Assembly: GCF_014842265.1 (NCBI RefSeq)
Contig: NZ_JACYVI010000017.1
Location: 1 to 64,000, forward strand
Source of the DNA: Pseudomonas sp. CFBP 13711
Lineage (GTDB): Bacteria; Pseudomonadota; Gammaproteobacteria; Pseudomonadales; Pseudomonadaceae
Length of the DNA: 64,000 bases
Direction: 5' to 3'
Shown piece by piece: positions 42,276 through 51,385 of the stretch. Position numbers and translations under genes: made by a program. How positions within the stretch are numbered: position 1 is the stretch's first letter; every line of letters begins with the position of its first letter. The notes under the pieces are model-generated. The model searched no databases. It was not told the origin of the DNA and saw only the letters and a list, made by a program, of their open reading frames with translations.

Positions 42276-43628
42276 TTATTCAGCGACTGGCGGACGCGTG
42301 ACGCGCTTTTTCAGCGGCGCCATCCCGTCCTGGCTGACCAAAGGCTCGGCCTTCGGACGATTTACCGATTTGCGCTTGGTCGGGCCCTTGGCGACGGCTT
42401 TCTTTTTGTCGCCCTTCTTGTCACCTTTGCCATCGGTTTTTTTCTTCTTCACTCCGACCGCCTTGCCCGACGCCTTGACCTTCTTCGGCCCGGTGTAGGT
42501 GCCTTTGACTTCCTTGATCGTGCGGCGCTCGAACTTCTGCTTCAGGTAGCGCTCGATGCTGGACATCAGGTTCCAGTCACCATGGGTGATCAGCGAGATC
42601 GCCAGACCTTCGCCGCCGGCACGGCCGGTGCGGCCAATGCGGTGAACGTAGTCGTCGCCCGTGCGCGGCATGTCGAAGTTGATGACCATGTCCAGGCCGT
42701 CGACGTCCAGACCACGGGCCGCGACATCGGTCGCCACCAGGATCTTCACGCCGCCCTGCTTCAGACGGTCGATCGCCAGCTTGCGATCCTTCTGGTCTTT
42801 ATCGCCGTGCAGCACGAACGCCTTGTACTCGAGCGCCACAAGGCGACCGTAGATGCGGTCGGCCATGGCGCGCGTGTTGGTGAAGATGATTGCTTTCTGG
42901 TAGGTCTCGTTGGCCAGCAGCCAGTTGAGGACCTGCTCTTTGTGCACGTTGTGGTCGGCAGTGATGATCTGCTGACGGGTGCCCGGAGCCAGTTCGCTGA
43001 CACTGTTGACCTGCAGGTGCTGCGGGTCTTTCAGGACTTTGCCGATCATTTCGCGCAGGCCCGAACCACCGGTGGTGGCCGAGAACAGCATGGTCTGCTG
43101 ACGGTTGGCGCATTCGCCGGCCAGACGCTCGACGTCTTCGGCAAAACCCATGTCGAGCATGCGGTCGGCTTCGTCGAGGACCAACAGTTCAACCTGCTTG
43201 AGGTCGAGGTTGCCCGCGTTGAGTTGCTCCAGCAGACGGCCCGGCGTACCGATCAGGATGTCCGGCACTTTGCGCAGCATCGCGGCCTGGACCTTGAAGT
43301 CTTCGCCGCCGGTGATCAGCCCGGCCTTGATGAACGTGAACTGGGAGAAACGCTCCACTTCCTTGAGCGTCTGCTGGGCCAGCTCGCGGGTCGGCAGCAG
43401 GATCACCGCGCGGATGTCGACGCGAACCTTGGCCGGGCCCATCAGGCGATTGAGCATCGGTAACACGAACGCGGCAGTCTTGCCGCTGCCGGTCTGCGCC
43501 GTCACCCGTAGATCGTGTCCTTCCAGCGCCAGCGGAATGGCCGCTGTTTGCACAGGCGTAGGCTCGACGAAATTGAGTTCGGCCACGGCTTTTAGCAGGC
43601 GTTCGTGCAGGGCGAATTGGGAGAACAC
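42276..43628 (-). CDS. DEAD-box ATP-dependent RNA helicase
   Basis: 450 residues with the complete motif set: Q motif FVEPTPVQ, AQTGSGKT, PTRELAQQ, GTPGR, DEADRMLDMGF, SAT, TNTRAMAD, ATDVAARGLD and HRIGRTGRAG. After the core comes a basic low-complexity tail (KKKKTDGKGDKKGDKKKAVA) that probably binds RNA. It is of the SrmB/RhlE kind, acting in ribosome assembly or RNA decay. GTG 43628 with GAGGT upstream is preferred over a TTG eight codons earlier. Confidence 0.93.
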   Translation of the reverse strand: MFSQFALHERLLKAVAELNFVEPTPVQTAAIPLALEGHDLRVTAQTGSGKTAAFVLPMLNRLMGPAKVRVDIRAVILLPTRELAQQTLKEVERFSQFTFIKAGLITGGEDFKVQAAMLRKVPDILIGTPGRLLEQLNAGNLDLKQVELLVLDEADRMLDMGFAEDVERLAGECANRQQTMLFSATTGGSGLREMIGKVLKDPQHLQVNSVSELAPGTRQQIITADHNVHKEQVLNWLLANETYQKAIIFTNTRAMADRIYGRLVALEYKAFVLHGDKDQKDRKLAIDRLKQGGVKILVATDVAARGLDVDGLDMVINFDMPRTGDDYVHRIGRTGRAGGEGLAISLITHGDWNLMSSIERYLKQKFERRTIKEVKGTYTGPKKVKASGKAVGVKKKKTDGKGDKKGDKKKAVAKGPTKRKSVNRPKAEPLVSQDGMAPLKKRVTRPPVAE

Positions 43629-43808
43629 GGGTGTTACCTCGGCGTAATACAAAAAAACAGTCGCATAGGTTACCGGTTTAAGCCGGATTCGCCGAGCCTC
43701 TTTAGCTCAAAGGGCCTATTTTGTTACCGGATTTGGCCTACCCTGCCCTCGCTTCCCTATCAATGCTCTAATCGCGCCCCCCATTTTTGATCAGGAGATC
43801 CAGCGCCC

Positions 43809-45098
43809 ATGGACACCCATTCGCTTTGGCTACGCGCCCAGGAAATCTGGACGCTGCTGGAAAACCAGCCAATGCTGCGCACGATCACCGGCTTGCTGTT
43901 ACTGCTCATCGCCGCCTTCGTGCTCGGGCGGCTGGCGCGATGGATGATCCTCTACGCCATGAAAGCCCTGAGCCGCCAGCCGTCGCTGTTCTGGCTCAAT
44001 GACTTTCTCCATAACAAAGTCTTCCACCGACTGGCCCAGGTCACGCCCTCGGTAGTGATCCAGTTCGGTCTCAATCTGGTCCCGAACCTCAGCAACGCTG
44101 CCAACCACGTACTCGGCAACATCGCGCTGGCGTTCACCATCCTCTTCCTCATGCTCACCGTCGGCGCGCTACTCAACGCGTTGCTGGATATCTACGCGCG
44201 CACCGAACACGCCCGCACCCGCTCGATCAAGGGCTACGTGCAGCTGACGAAAATGATCCTGTACGTGTTCGCCGGGATCATCATCGTCGCCACGCTGATT
44301 GATCGATCGCCGTTGCTGCTGCTTTCCGGACTCGGCGCGATGTCAGCGGTGATTCTGCTGGTCTACAAAGACACCCTGCTGTCCTTCGTCGCCAGCGTGC
44401 AACTGACCAGCAACGACATGCTGCGGGTCGGCGACTGGATCGAAATGCCACAGGTCGGCGCCGACGGCGACGTGGTGGACATCACCCTGCACACCGTCAA
44501 GGTGCAGAATTTCGACAAGACCATCGTCTCGATCCCGACTTGGCGCCTGATGTCCGAGTCGTTCAAGAACTGGCGCGGGATGCAGCAGTCCGGCGGGCGC
44601 AGGATCAAGCGCAGCCTGTTCATCGATGCCAGCGGCGTGCGGTTCGTCTCCGATGAAGAAGAACAGAAGCTGACCCAGGTCCGCCTGCTGACCGACTACA
44701 TGGGCCGCAAGAAAGCCGAGCTCAAGGCATGGAATCAAGCCCAGGGCAACGTCGCCGAGATGTCGGCCAACCGCCGCCGCATCACCAACATCGGCACGTT
44801 CCGCGCCTACGCCCTGGCGTACCTGAAAAGCCACGCCGACATTCACCCGGACATGACCTGCATGGTCCGCCAGATGGAAGCCACGGCCCAGGGTGTTCCG
44901 CTGGAAATCTACTGCTTTACCCGCACGACCAGTTGGGGTGACTACGAGCGGATTCAGGGGGATATCTTCGATTATCTGCTCGCGGTGCTGCCGGAGTTCG
45001 GGCTGGGGGTTTATCAACAGCCGAGTGGGGCGGATTTACGGTTGGGGCTGGAGAAGATGTCGTCGAATCAAAGTCTGCAGCAACCGGGCGGCGTTTAA
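43809..45098 (+). CDS. Mechanosensitive channel, MscS/YbdG type
   Basis: 429 residues. Five hydrophobic segments lead into the pore helix (LLLLSGLGAMSAVILLVYKD) and the MscS beta domain (DMLRVGDWIEMPQVGADGDV). Like YbdG it has a long insertion before the C-terminus (RRITNIGTFRAYALAYLKSH). It gates under membrane tension and gives a small conductance that mitigates osmotic downshock. Solitary gene. Confidence 0.92.
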   Translation: MDTHSLWLRAQEIWTLLENQPMLRTITGLLLLLIAAFVLGRLARWMILYAMKALSRQPSLFWLNDFLHNKVFHRLAQVTPSVVIQFGLNLVPNLSNAANHVLGNIALAFTILFLMLTVGALLNALLDIYARTEHARTRSIKGYVQLTKMILYVFAGIIIVATLIDRSPLLLLSGLGAMSAVILLVYKDTLLSFVASVQLTSNDMLRVGDWIEMPQVGADGDVVDITLHTVKVQNFDKTIVSIPTWRLMSESFKNWRGMQQSGGRRIKRSLFIDASGVRFVSDEEEQKLTQVRLLTDYMGRKKAELKAWNQAQGNVAEMSANRRRITNIGTFRAYALAYLKSHADIHPDMTCMVRQMEATAQGVPLEIYCFTRTTSWGDYERIQGDIFDYLLAVLPEFGLGVYQQPSGADLRLGLEKMSSNQSLQQPGGV

Positions 45099-45111
45099 CG
45101 ACCAAGTGCAG

Positions 45112-45825
45112 CTATGGCGCATTGTTTTCAGTGCTGACCCCGAATCGAATGGAGAACTCTTTCGTTCCCTTGGGCGTCAACGCCAGCGCCCTACTGTCGA
45201 GGTCCTGAATAACCCATTTGCGGCTGGTCGCTATGTGCAGGAAGGCAGCACCCAGTGCTCCGGCGAGATGCGGGCGGCGCATGCTCCAATCCAGGCATGA
45301 GCAGGCGAAGCGACGTCGCTGCGCCCTGACTGTCCCTACATCGAGCCCCAAGTCGGCCATCGCTTTTTCGCCGCTGACAGTGAGTTGATAATTACCGTCG
45401 TCAGGGGCTGACATGGTCAGCCAGCCTGACTCGAGGAAACGATCGTGCAGTTTTACGGCCAATGAACCCGCCATGTGGTCATAACAGGTGCGTGCGATTT
45501 GGAGTCGACCCGGGGTATTCGGGACGAACCGGGCGTCTGGCTTCTGACTGATCACCATGAGGGCCTCAATCGCCCGGGCCACGTCTGCGTCCGCCAAACT
45601 GTAATACCGATGCCTGCCCTGCGTGTGCAGCTTCAGCAGCCCGTCCTCTTTGAGCCTCGCCAAATGCGCGCTTGCAGTAGAGGCACTTACGTCGCCGATG
45701 ACAGCCATTTCTGTGCTGGTACGTGCATGCCCATCCATCAACGAACAGAGCATCTTCGTCCTGGCTGGTTCGGCGATTGCGCCGGCGACCCTTGAAATGG
45801 CGATGTCATTGCCTGGGGAGTCCAT
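45112..45825 (-). CDS. ArsR-family transcriptional regulator
   Basis: 237 residues. The N-terminal winged helix (RVAGAIAEPARTKMLCSLMD; then SASTASAHLARLKEDGLLKL) is followed by a long C-terminal region ending in CSCLDWSMRRPHLAGALGAA, typical of the larger ArsR proteins (YjzE-like). It lacks the classic ELCVCDL metal site, so the effector is probably organic. It is divergent from the P450 gene with 75 bases between, and almost certainly controls it. Confidence 0.9.
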   Translation of the reverse strand: MDSPGNDIAISRVAGAIAEPARTKMLCSLMDGHARTSTEMAVIGDVSASTASAHLARLKEDGLLKLHTQGRHRYYSLADADVARAIEALMVISQKPDARFVPNTPGRLQIARTCYDHMAGSLAVKLHDRFLESGWLTMSAPDDGNYQLTVSGEKAMADLGLDVGTVRAQRRRFACSCLDWSMRRPHLAGALGAAFLHIATSRKWVIQDLDSRALALTPKGTKEFSIRFGVSTENNAP

Positions 45826-45900
45826 ATTTCGTTCCTGAACGAATCGTTAACGTGCGCAGTGCCGGATATTAGCCGTTCCTTGTGAACAGGACTTTCAGAA

Positions 45901-47058
45901 ATGACGCCGTTTGAAGCAGCCAGCCATGCCGACCCTTATATTTATTACGCTGGTTTAAGGCAACGAAAGGGGCTGTTGTTCGATGCAGATCTACGCATGT
46001 GGATCGCCAGTGATGCCAGTGCCATAGAGGCCATTCTGGAACATTCGGACTGTCGAGTCCGTCCTCTTGATGAGCCGGTTCCTCTCGCCATTGCACAGGG
46101 CGCCGCGGGACGTATTTTCGGTCGTCTTATGCGCATGAACGAAGGAGCTGAACACCAGTGTCCAAGAATGGCCATCGCGCCCGCTTTGGCTTCTGTGCAT
46201 GACCAAAACATCGCAGAAATAGTGTCGCAGTTGTTCGAGTCCCTCCATGCCCCGGTTGACGACCTCAACGAATTGATGTGGACGTTGCCCGTATCCGTCA
46301 CGGCAACCTTGATGGGCGTTCCTTTCACCCAGTTACGTGAAGTTGTGACCCTGACCCAGAATTTTGTGGGCTGCCTTTCCCCCATAAGCGACAAGACCAA
46401 GCTGGATGAGGCCGATGCCGGAGCGACTCGGTTGAGTCAACTGTTCGCAGAGTTGCTGCTTGGCGAGGATGAAAGAAGTCGCTTCATGAGCCACGTGTTG
46501 AGGGAATGTGACGTGACGGGCTGGAAAGATCGAGACGCATTGATCGCTAATCTGATCGGCCTGTTGTCACAGACCTGCGAAGCCACCGCAGGCTTGATCG
46601 GCAACACCCTCATAGCAATTCATCGTAACCCCGACCTGTTTGAACCCCCTCAACAACCGGCGCGTGTTGCAGAGTGGGTAGCCGAGGCGGCGCGCCACGA
46701 CTCCCCCATACAAAACACCCGGCGGTTCGTTGCCGGGCAGTGTGTTATCGAAGGCAGCGTCCTGAAGGCCGGGGATACGGTTCTTTTGTTACTGGCTTCA
46801 GCGAACAGGGATCCTTGCGCAAACCCGGATCCCGACAACTTTTTGCTCACACGGCCACACCGTCGAATATTCAGCTTTGGCTCAGGCAGACACGAATGCC
46901 CAGGCCAGCAACTCGCTTTGCGTATTGCCTCTGAAGCGGTTTCAGAACTGTTGCGTAGACGGCCCAACGCCGCTGTCCGCGCTCATCAATGGCGCTACTT
47001 GCCCTCGCTTAATGCTCGGATTCCTTATTTCCATCGCAGCCGGGAGACTCAACAATGA
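45901..47058 (+). CDS. Cytochrome P450
   Basis: 385 residues, soluble bacterial class. The haem loop FSFGSGRHECPGQQ supplies Cys333. The K-helix ExxR is present in WVAEAARHDSP. The I-helix segment reads QTCEATAGLIGN where most P450s have AGxET, so Ala228 occupies the place of the oxygen-activating Thr, with a Thr one position later. That suggests unusual oxygen activation or peroxide use. No ferredoxin gene is adjacent. It overlaps the ABM gene by four bases (ATGA), so the two are translationally coupled. Likely a hydroxylase for a small toxic or signalling molecule under ArsR control. Confidence 0.9.
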   Translation: MTPFEAASHADPYIYYAGLRQRKGLLFDADLRMWIASDASAIEAILEHSDCRVRPLDEPVPLAIAQGAAGRIFGRLMRMNEGAEHQCPRMAIAPALASVHDQNIAEIVSQLFESLHAPVDDLNELMWTLPVSVTATLMGVPFTQLREVVTLTQNFVGCLSPISDKTKLDEADAGATRLSQLFAELLLGEDERSRFMSHVLRECDVTGWKDRDALIANLIGLLSQTCEATAGLIGNTLIAIHRNPDLFEPPQQPARVAEWVAEAARHDSPIQNTRRFVAGQCVIEGSVLKAGDTVLLLLASANRDPCANPDPDNFLLTRPHRRIFSFGSGRHECPGQQLALRIASEAVSELLRRRPNAAVRAHQWRYLPSLNARIPYFHRSRETQQ

Positions 47059-47399
47059 TCGCTGTTATTTTTGAAGCGTGGCCACATGAGGAGCAATACC
47101 AGCGGTATCTTGATCTTGCGGCTGAACTGAAGCCATTGCTGGAAGGTTTGGATGGGTTCATTTCAGTGGAGCGTTATCAGAGCCTCAGCGAGCCAGAAAA
47201 AGTTCTGTCGCTGTCATTTTGGCGTGATGAGGAAGCCATTAAACGATGGCGCGGCCTTGAGTTGCATCGTGCCGCGCAACTTACGGGGCGTAGGCAAGTA
47301 TTCGGTGATTACCACTTGCGCATTGCTGACGTGGTGCGAGATTACAGTCTGGAGAATCGTGCTCAAGCCCCGCGCGATAGCCGACGCGCTCATGAATAA
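47055..47399 (+). CDS. Antibiotic biosynthesis monooxygenase (ABM) domain protein
   Basis: 114 residues of the dimeric alpha/beta barrel ABM fold: MIAVIFEAWPHEEQYQRYLD, ELKPLLEGLDGFISVERYQS and LSLSFWRDEEAIKRWRGLEL. The family includes cofactor-free quinol monooxygenases and haem-degrading enzymes. Coupled by ATGA overlap to the P450, it probably acts on the same compound, perhaps oxidising the hydroxylated product. Confidence 0.88.
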   Translation: MIAVIFEAWPHEEQYQRYLDLAAELKPLLEGLDGFISVERYQSLSEPEKVLSLSFWRDEEAIKRWRGLELHRAAQLTGRRQVFGDYHLRIADVVRDYSLENRAQAPRDSRRAHE

Positions 47400-47420
47400 A
47401 AAGAAATTAAAACAACAAAA

Positions 47421-47440
47421 AGCCCGGCATCTGCCGGGCT
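47421..47440. terminator. Bidirectional terminator
   Basis: AGCCCGGCA and TGCCGGGCT pair almost without loop, with five A before and TTTT after. It ends both the P450/ABM unit and the convergent small secreted gene. Confidence 0.88.
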
Positions 47441-47470
47441 TTTATTGTGGGTCTTGTTACACCCAGAGAC

Positions 47471-47707
47471 TTACTGATAACGCTGATAGCTCGACCCGAA
47501 CTCTTTGCGGTTTTCAGCAACGGTGACGGTGCCGGAGGTCTGAGTGGCGAAGGGCTTGACCGCCTCTCTGCTGGCGACTTTGCTGTCCAGAACGGTAGCG
47601 CTGGAAGCGTCGACGATGGCGCGTTGGTGGATGTGCTCAGGGCTGGCGAAGGCAGAACCGGCAGCCAGGATGGACAATGCGAAACCGAAGGCAATGGACT
47701 TTTTCAT
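47471..47707 (-). CDS. Small secreted protein, 78 residues
   Basis: Signal peptide MKKSIAFGFALSILAAGSAF, cleaved after FAS. The mature part is about 57 residues (SSATVLDSKVASREAVKPFA; RKEFGSSYQRYQ at the end). Related short periplasmic proteins occur widely in Pseudomonas without known role. ATG 47707 has GGAGA upstream. The longer frame is unsupported. Confidence 0.8.
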   Translation of the reverse strand: MKKSIAFGFALSILAAGSAFASPEHIHQRAIVDASSATVLDSKVASREAVKPFATQTSGTVTVAENRKEFGSSYQRYQ

Positions 47708-47859
47708 GATGTAGATCTCCGCGTAGTTGCTGGTAAGTGGGTTAAGTCGTTTCGTTGGGGCCAATCTATTCGCTTGATCCCAACATGAAAAACCACGCAT
47801 GAAGATATCTAACATCACCCTCGCTGATGTCGGTGACGCGGGCGTCTAACCCGGCTGTT

Positions 47860-48726
47860 TCAGAGAATGGCCCGGCGTTGAACAAGACCGCGCCGACTGA
47901 TCCACACCGAAGAAACAATCACCAGCCCGCCTAAAAACAGCTTGCCGAGGTCCTCGTTCTGTCCCCAGATCAACAGATTGATCAGCAGCCCCACCGGCAC
48001 GTGCAGGTTATTCATCACCGCGAGTGTGGCGCCATTGACCAGGCACGCGCCCTTGTTCCACCAATACATGCCGAGGGCGGTGGAACACAGGCCGAGGAAC
48101 AGCAGCACAACCCACTGTTGAGGCGCGTCCGGCAGATGCTGCGGATTCCCGAACAGCAGAAATGCTGGCAACGCCACGGCCAGGGCGCCGAGGTAGAAAT
48201 AGCCGAAGCGACGGTAATGCGGGAGATCGCTGGGGTAACGGGCCACCAGGTGTTTGTAGAGCACCTGCCCTGCGGCGTAGGTGAAATTCGCCACCTGCAG
48301 CAGCAGGAAGCCGCCGAGGAAATTCGGATCAACCCGGTCGTAACGAATGATCACGGCGCCGAGCACCGCGACCATGGCCGCCAATAGGCCCCACGGATTG
48401 AAGCGCCGGTTAAGAGCGTCTTCGATCAGCGTGACGTGGAGCGGCGTGAGGATGGTAAACAGCAGCACTTCGGGGACCGTCAGCACGCGAAAGCTCAGGT
48501 ACAGGCAGACGTAGGTGACGCCGAACTGAAGCGCGCCAATCAACAGCATGCCGCGCATGAATTGAGGCTCGACGCGACGCCAGCGCGTCAGCGGGATGAA
48601 CACCAACCCAGCCAGCACGACGCGAAGCAGCACGGCAAAGTAGCTGTCGACGTGCCCGGCCAGATAGACGCCGATCAGGCTGAAGGAGAACGCCTGAATC
48701 AGCGTCACAAAAAGTAGATAGCCCAT
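47860..48726 (-). CDS. EamA-family (DMT) transporter
   Basis: 288 residues, about ten hydrophobic helices in two EamA repeats. Characteristic pieces are PEVLLFTILTPLHVTLIEDA near the end of the first repeat and CSTALGMYWWNKGACLVNGA in the second. Exports or imports amino acids, carboxylates or amines; the substrate is unknown. Solitary gene with GGGG upstream of the ATG. Confidence 0.9.
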   Translation of the reverse strand: MGYLLFVTLIQAFSFSLIGVYLAGHVDSYFAVLLRVVLAGLVFIPLTRWRRVEPQFMRGMLLIGALQFGVTYVCLYLSFRVLTVPEVLLFTILTPLHVTLIEDALNRRFNPWGLLAAMVAVLGAVIIRYDRVDPNFLGGFLLLQVANFTYAAGQVLYKHLVARYPSDLPHYRRFGYFYLGALAVALPAFLLFGNPQHLPDAPQQWVVLLFLGLCSTALGMYWWNKGACLVNGATLAVMNNLHVPVGLLINLLIWGQNEDLGKLFLGGLVIVSSVWISRRGLVQRRAIL

Positions 48727-48834
48727 GGTTGCCCCTTTTTTGAAGGCGGCGACCTTAGCCGGTTGGCCATGCCCTGTCTATTAAGCAGTCGGCTCGCCAC
48801 CGTTGGCGGCGACTCGGGACCCGGAAAGAAAAAA

Positions 48835-48871
48835 CCCGATAGACCCGGCGCAATCCTGCGGGTCGATCGGG
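48835..48871 (-). terminator. Strong minus-strand terminator far from any gene
   Basis: On the minus strand CCCGATCGACCC pairs with GGGTCTATCGGG and is followed by TTTTTTC. The nearest minus-strand gene stops 240 bases upstream, at 49114. Just before the terminator the minus strand has a 14-codon frame MLAFIDTPLALVRS (48884-48928). Either the 49114-49428 transcript has a long 3' part or a separate small RNA or peptide gene lies at about 48835-49050. Confidence 0.65.
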
Positions 48872-49113
48872 CAATGCACTCAGGAGCGAACGAGTGCCAA
48901 TGGAGTGTCGATGAACGCGAGCATCTTCAAGGGGCGGGATTAACGGGCGATTAAGGCGTCCAGGCGGATGCCGCGCCAGCGTTCGGAGGGCAATCCCCTC
49001 GCCTACCGACGGCAGGCATATCGATCAAAGAAGCCAGCTTTCGACTCGAACCCATCCAAGAATTTGTTTTATCGACGAAGCCGACGTACGCTCCGTCGAC
49101 GCTGATGCGTGGG

Positions 49114-49428
49114 TTACAGAGGCTCGCAGCTCAGGGAGACGCGCAGTTTGACGATGTCGCGGGTGAACTTCGCGGTGACTTCGGTGCTGCTTTTCGGCGC
49201 GACCTGAACCCGGCGCGTGCGCGGGGCTTCCGGCCCGTTGCGAAAGACCACGCTGCACTTGGCAGGAACATCGCCAAAGTTATTCAGGGTGATGTTGCCG
49301 ATGTCGTAGGCAACGTCATGACTGTTGTAGTCCACCTGCACGCCCTTGATGTCTTTCTCGACGTCAATCGGGTAGGCAAACGCGCTCAGCGGCAGCATCG
49401 CCAGCAGCACACAACAGATTCTTTTCAT
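49114..49428 (-). CDS. Small periplasmic protein
   Basis: 104 residues with a signal peptide (LLAMLPLSAFAYP). The mature part is beta-rich (GVQVDYNSHDVAYDIGNITL, VPAKCSVVFRNGPEAPRTRR), reminiscent of an immunoglobulin-like or chaperone-like strand pattern, with two cysteines likely disulfide-bonded. Similar Pseudomonas proteins carry a mistaken phosphoglycerate kinase label. Function unknown. It is divergent from the LysR gene. Confidence 0.78.
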   Translation of the reverse strand: MKRICCVLLAMLPLSAFAYPIDVEKDIKGVQVDYNSHDVAYDIGNITLNNFGDVPAKCSVVFRNGPEAPRTRRVQVAPKSSTEVTAKFTRDIVKLRVSLSCEPL

Positions 49429-49478
49429 GGGGCAGTCTCCATTCAGGGACCGCCAGCTTAGGACAACAGGAGCGAGAG

Positions 49479-50405
49479 ATGAAAGCGCCCCGCGTGACCC
49501 TTGATCAATGGCGCACGCTGCAAGCCGTTGTCGACCATGGCGGCTTTGCTCAGGCCGCCGAAGCGCTGCACCGTTCGCAGTCCTCGGTCAGCTACACCGT
49601 CGCCAGGATGCAGGACCAGCTCGGCGTTCCGCTGTTGCGCATCGACGGCCGTAAAGCCGTGCTCACCGAGGCCGGTGAAGTCTTGTTGAGACGCTCGCGG
49701 CAACTGGTGAAGAACGCCAGTCAGTTGGAAGACCTTGCCCATCATATGGAACAGGGTTGGGAGGCCGAGGTGCGTCTGGTGGTCGATGCCGCTTACCCGA
49801 ACGCCCGGCTGGTGCGAGCGCTGACAGCTTTTATGCCGCAAAGCCGCGGATGTCGGGTGCGACTGCGTGAGGAAGTGCTGTCGGGGGTGGAGGAAGTGTT
49901 GCTGGAAGGTGTTGCCGACCTCGCCATTAGCGGCTTCAGCATTCCCGGTTATCTGGGTAATGAGATGAGCAAGGTGGAGTTCGTCGCCGTGGCCCATCCC
50001 GGCCATGCCTTGCATCAACTGCAACGTGAGTTGAATTTCCAGGATCTGGAAAGCCAGTTGCAGGTGGTGATTCGTGACTCCGGGCGCAATCAGCCGCGCG
50101 ACGTCGGCTGGCTCGGCGCCGAACAGCGCTGGACGGTGGGCAGCCTTGCGACGGCCGCTGCGTTTGTCAGCAGCGGGTTGGGCTTTGCCTGGTTGCCGCG
50201 CCACGTCATCGAGCGGGAGATCCAGGAGGGCGTGCTGAAAATTCTGCCTCTTGATAAAGGCGGCAGTCGGCATCCCACGTTCTATCTGTATTCCAGCAAG
50301 GACAAACCGCTCGGGCCAGCGACGCAGATCCTGATTGAGCTGATCCAGAGCTTCGACACCGCGCCGCTGGACGCGCCCTTCCCGGCGCCGCAGCAGATGC
50401 TGTAA
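49479..50405 (+). CDS. LysR-family transcriptional regulator
   Basis: 308 residues. The N-terminal HTH (LDQWRTLQAVVDHGGFAQAA; then EALHRSQSSVSYTVARMQ) is followed by a type II periplasmic-binding-like effector domain (VEFVAVAHPGHALHQLQREL, LATAAAFVSSGLGFAWLPRH). The target is unknown. LysR proteins usually control the divergent gene, here the small periplasmic protein, but a distant target is equally likely. Confidence 0.9.
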   Translation: MKAPRVTLDQWRTLQAVVDHGGFAQAAEALHRSQSSVSYTVARMQDQLGVPLLRIDGRKAVLTEAGEVLLRRSRQLVKNASQLEDLAHHMEQGWEAEVRLVVDAAYPNARLVRALTAFMPQSRGCRVRLREEVLSGVEEVLLEGVADLAISGFSIPGYLGNEMSKVEFVAVAHPGHALHQLQRELNFQDLESQLQVVIRDSGRNQPRDVGWLGAEQRWTVGSLATAAAFVSSGLGFAWLPRHVIEREIQEGVLKILPLDKGGSRHPTFYLYSSKDKPLGPATQILIELIQSFDTAPLDAPFPAPQQML

Positions 50406-50421
50406 ACAACGCGTGCAGTCA

Positions 50422-50514
50422 GTGGGACCGGCTTTAGCCCGGAATGCGTCAGGGGTCACACCGCAACACTGAGGGTGATAAAGCAGGCCTCTTCCCGGCT
50501 GAAGCCGGTCCTAC
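50422..50514. repeat. REP pair, CCGGCTNNAGCCGG family
   Basis: Two hairpins in opposite orientation at about 50422-50445 (one base decayed: TAGCCCGG) and 50491-50514 form a BIME between the LysR gene and ppiA. Confidence 0.8.
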
Positions 50515-50639
50515 GAGAACGATGGGTGTGGTCCCACTGAAATCAGCGCGCGCCACACCCCCCACTGTCCAAATCCGCGCAAACGTGCTTCCCTTACGCC
50601 TGTTTTTTCGCAGTCGACATCAATTTCAGGACTCTGCCC

Positions 50640-51197
50640 ATGCTGAAGAAAATCGCCCTCTCCGCCGCTGCCGTGTTGTTCGCCGGCAATCTGATGGCCG
50701 CTCCGGCGCCTCACGTTGTGCTGACCACCAGCTTCGGCGATGTGGAAATTGAGCTGAACCAGGACAAGGCGCCCGTCAGCACCCAGAACTTCCTCAAGTA
50801 CGTCGACAGCAACTTCTACAACAACACCATTTTCCACCGCGTCATCCCGGGCTTCATGGTCCAGGGCGGCGGCTTCACCGCGCAGATGCAACAGAAATCC
50901 ACCAACGACCCAATCAAGAACGAAGCCGATAACGGCCTGCACAACGTGCGCGGCACCGTCGCCATGGCGCGGACCTCGGACGTGAACTCGGCCACCAGCC
51001 AGTTCTTCATCAACGTCGTTGACAATGCCATGCTCGACCACGGCGCCCGTGACTACGGTTACGCCGTGTTCGGCAAGGTCGTGAAAGGCATGGACGTCGT
51101 TGACCAGATCGTCAACGTGCAGACCGGCAACAAAGGCGGGATGCAGAACGTGCCGGTTGACCCGATCCTGATCAAGACGGCCAAGCGCGTGAACTAA
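50640..51197 (+). CDS. ppiA: Periplasmic peptidyl-prolyl isomerase (cyclophilin)
   Basis: 185 residues. The signal peptide (LFAGNLMAA) is followed by a cyclophilin domain with FHRVIPGFMVQGGGF, GTVAMARTSDVNSATSQFFI and YAVFGKVVKGMDVVD, which include the catalytic Arg and Phe of the family. It accelerates proline isomerisation in exported proteins. Its own terminator follows directly. Confidence 0.94.
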   Translation: MLKKIALSAAAVLFAGNLMAAPAPHVVLTTSFGDVEIELNQDKAPVSTQNFLKYVDSNFYNNTIFHRVIPGFMVQGGGFTAQMQQKSTNDPIKNEADNGLHNVRGTVAMARTSDVNSATSQFFINVVDNAMLDHGARDYGYAVFGKVVKGMDVVDQIVNVQTGNKGGMQNVPVDPILIKTAKRVN

Positions 51198-51210
51198 GCC
51201 TGCCGCAAGC

Positions 51211-51240
51211 GCAAAAGCCGGGCGTCTGCCCGGCTTTTGC
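51211..51240 (+). terminator. Rho-independent terminator of ppiA
   Basis: GCAAAAGCCGGGC and GCCCGGCTTTTGC form a perfect 13-base stem around GTCT, with TTTT inside and after the stem. Confidence 0.9.
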
Positions 51241-51385
51241 ATTTTCAGGCCCCGGCCCTTGAATCAGCGTGAGCAATCGCGTTTTCATGCGGTCTGAACC
51301 GAAGACTGTCATTGAGCTGCTCTCAAGCCGCTGTGTTCAATCCCCACCAAAAGGAGAGCCCGCTCAAGCGTGGGCGTCATTGCCA

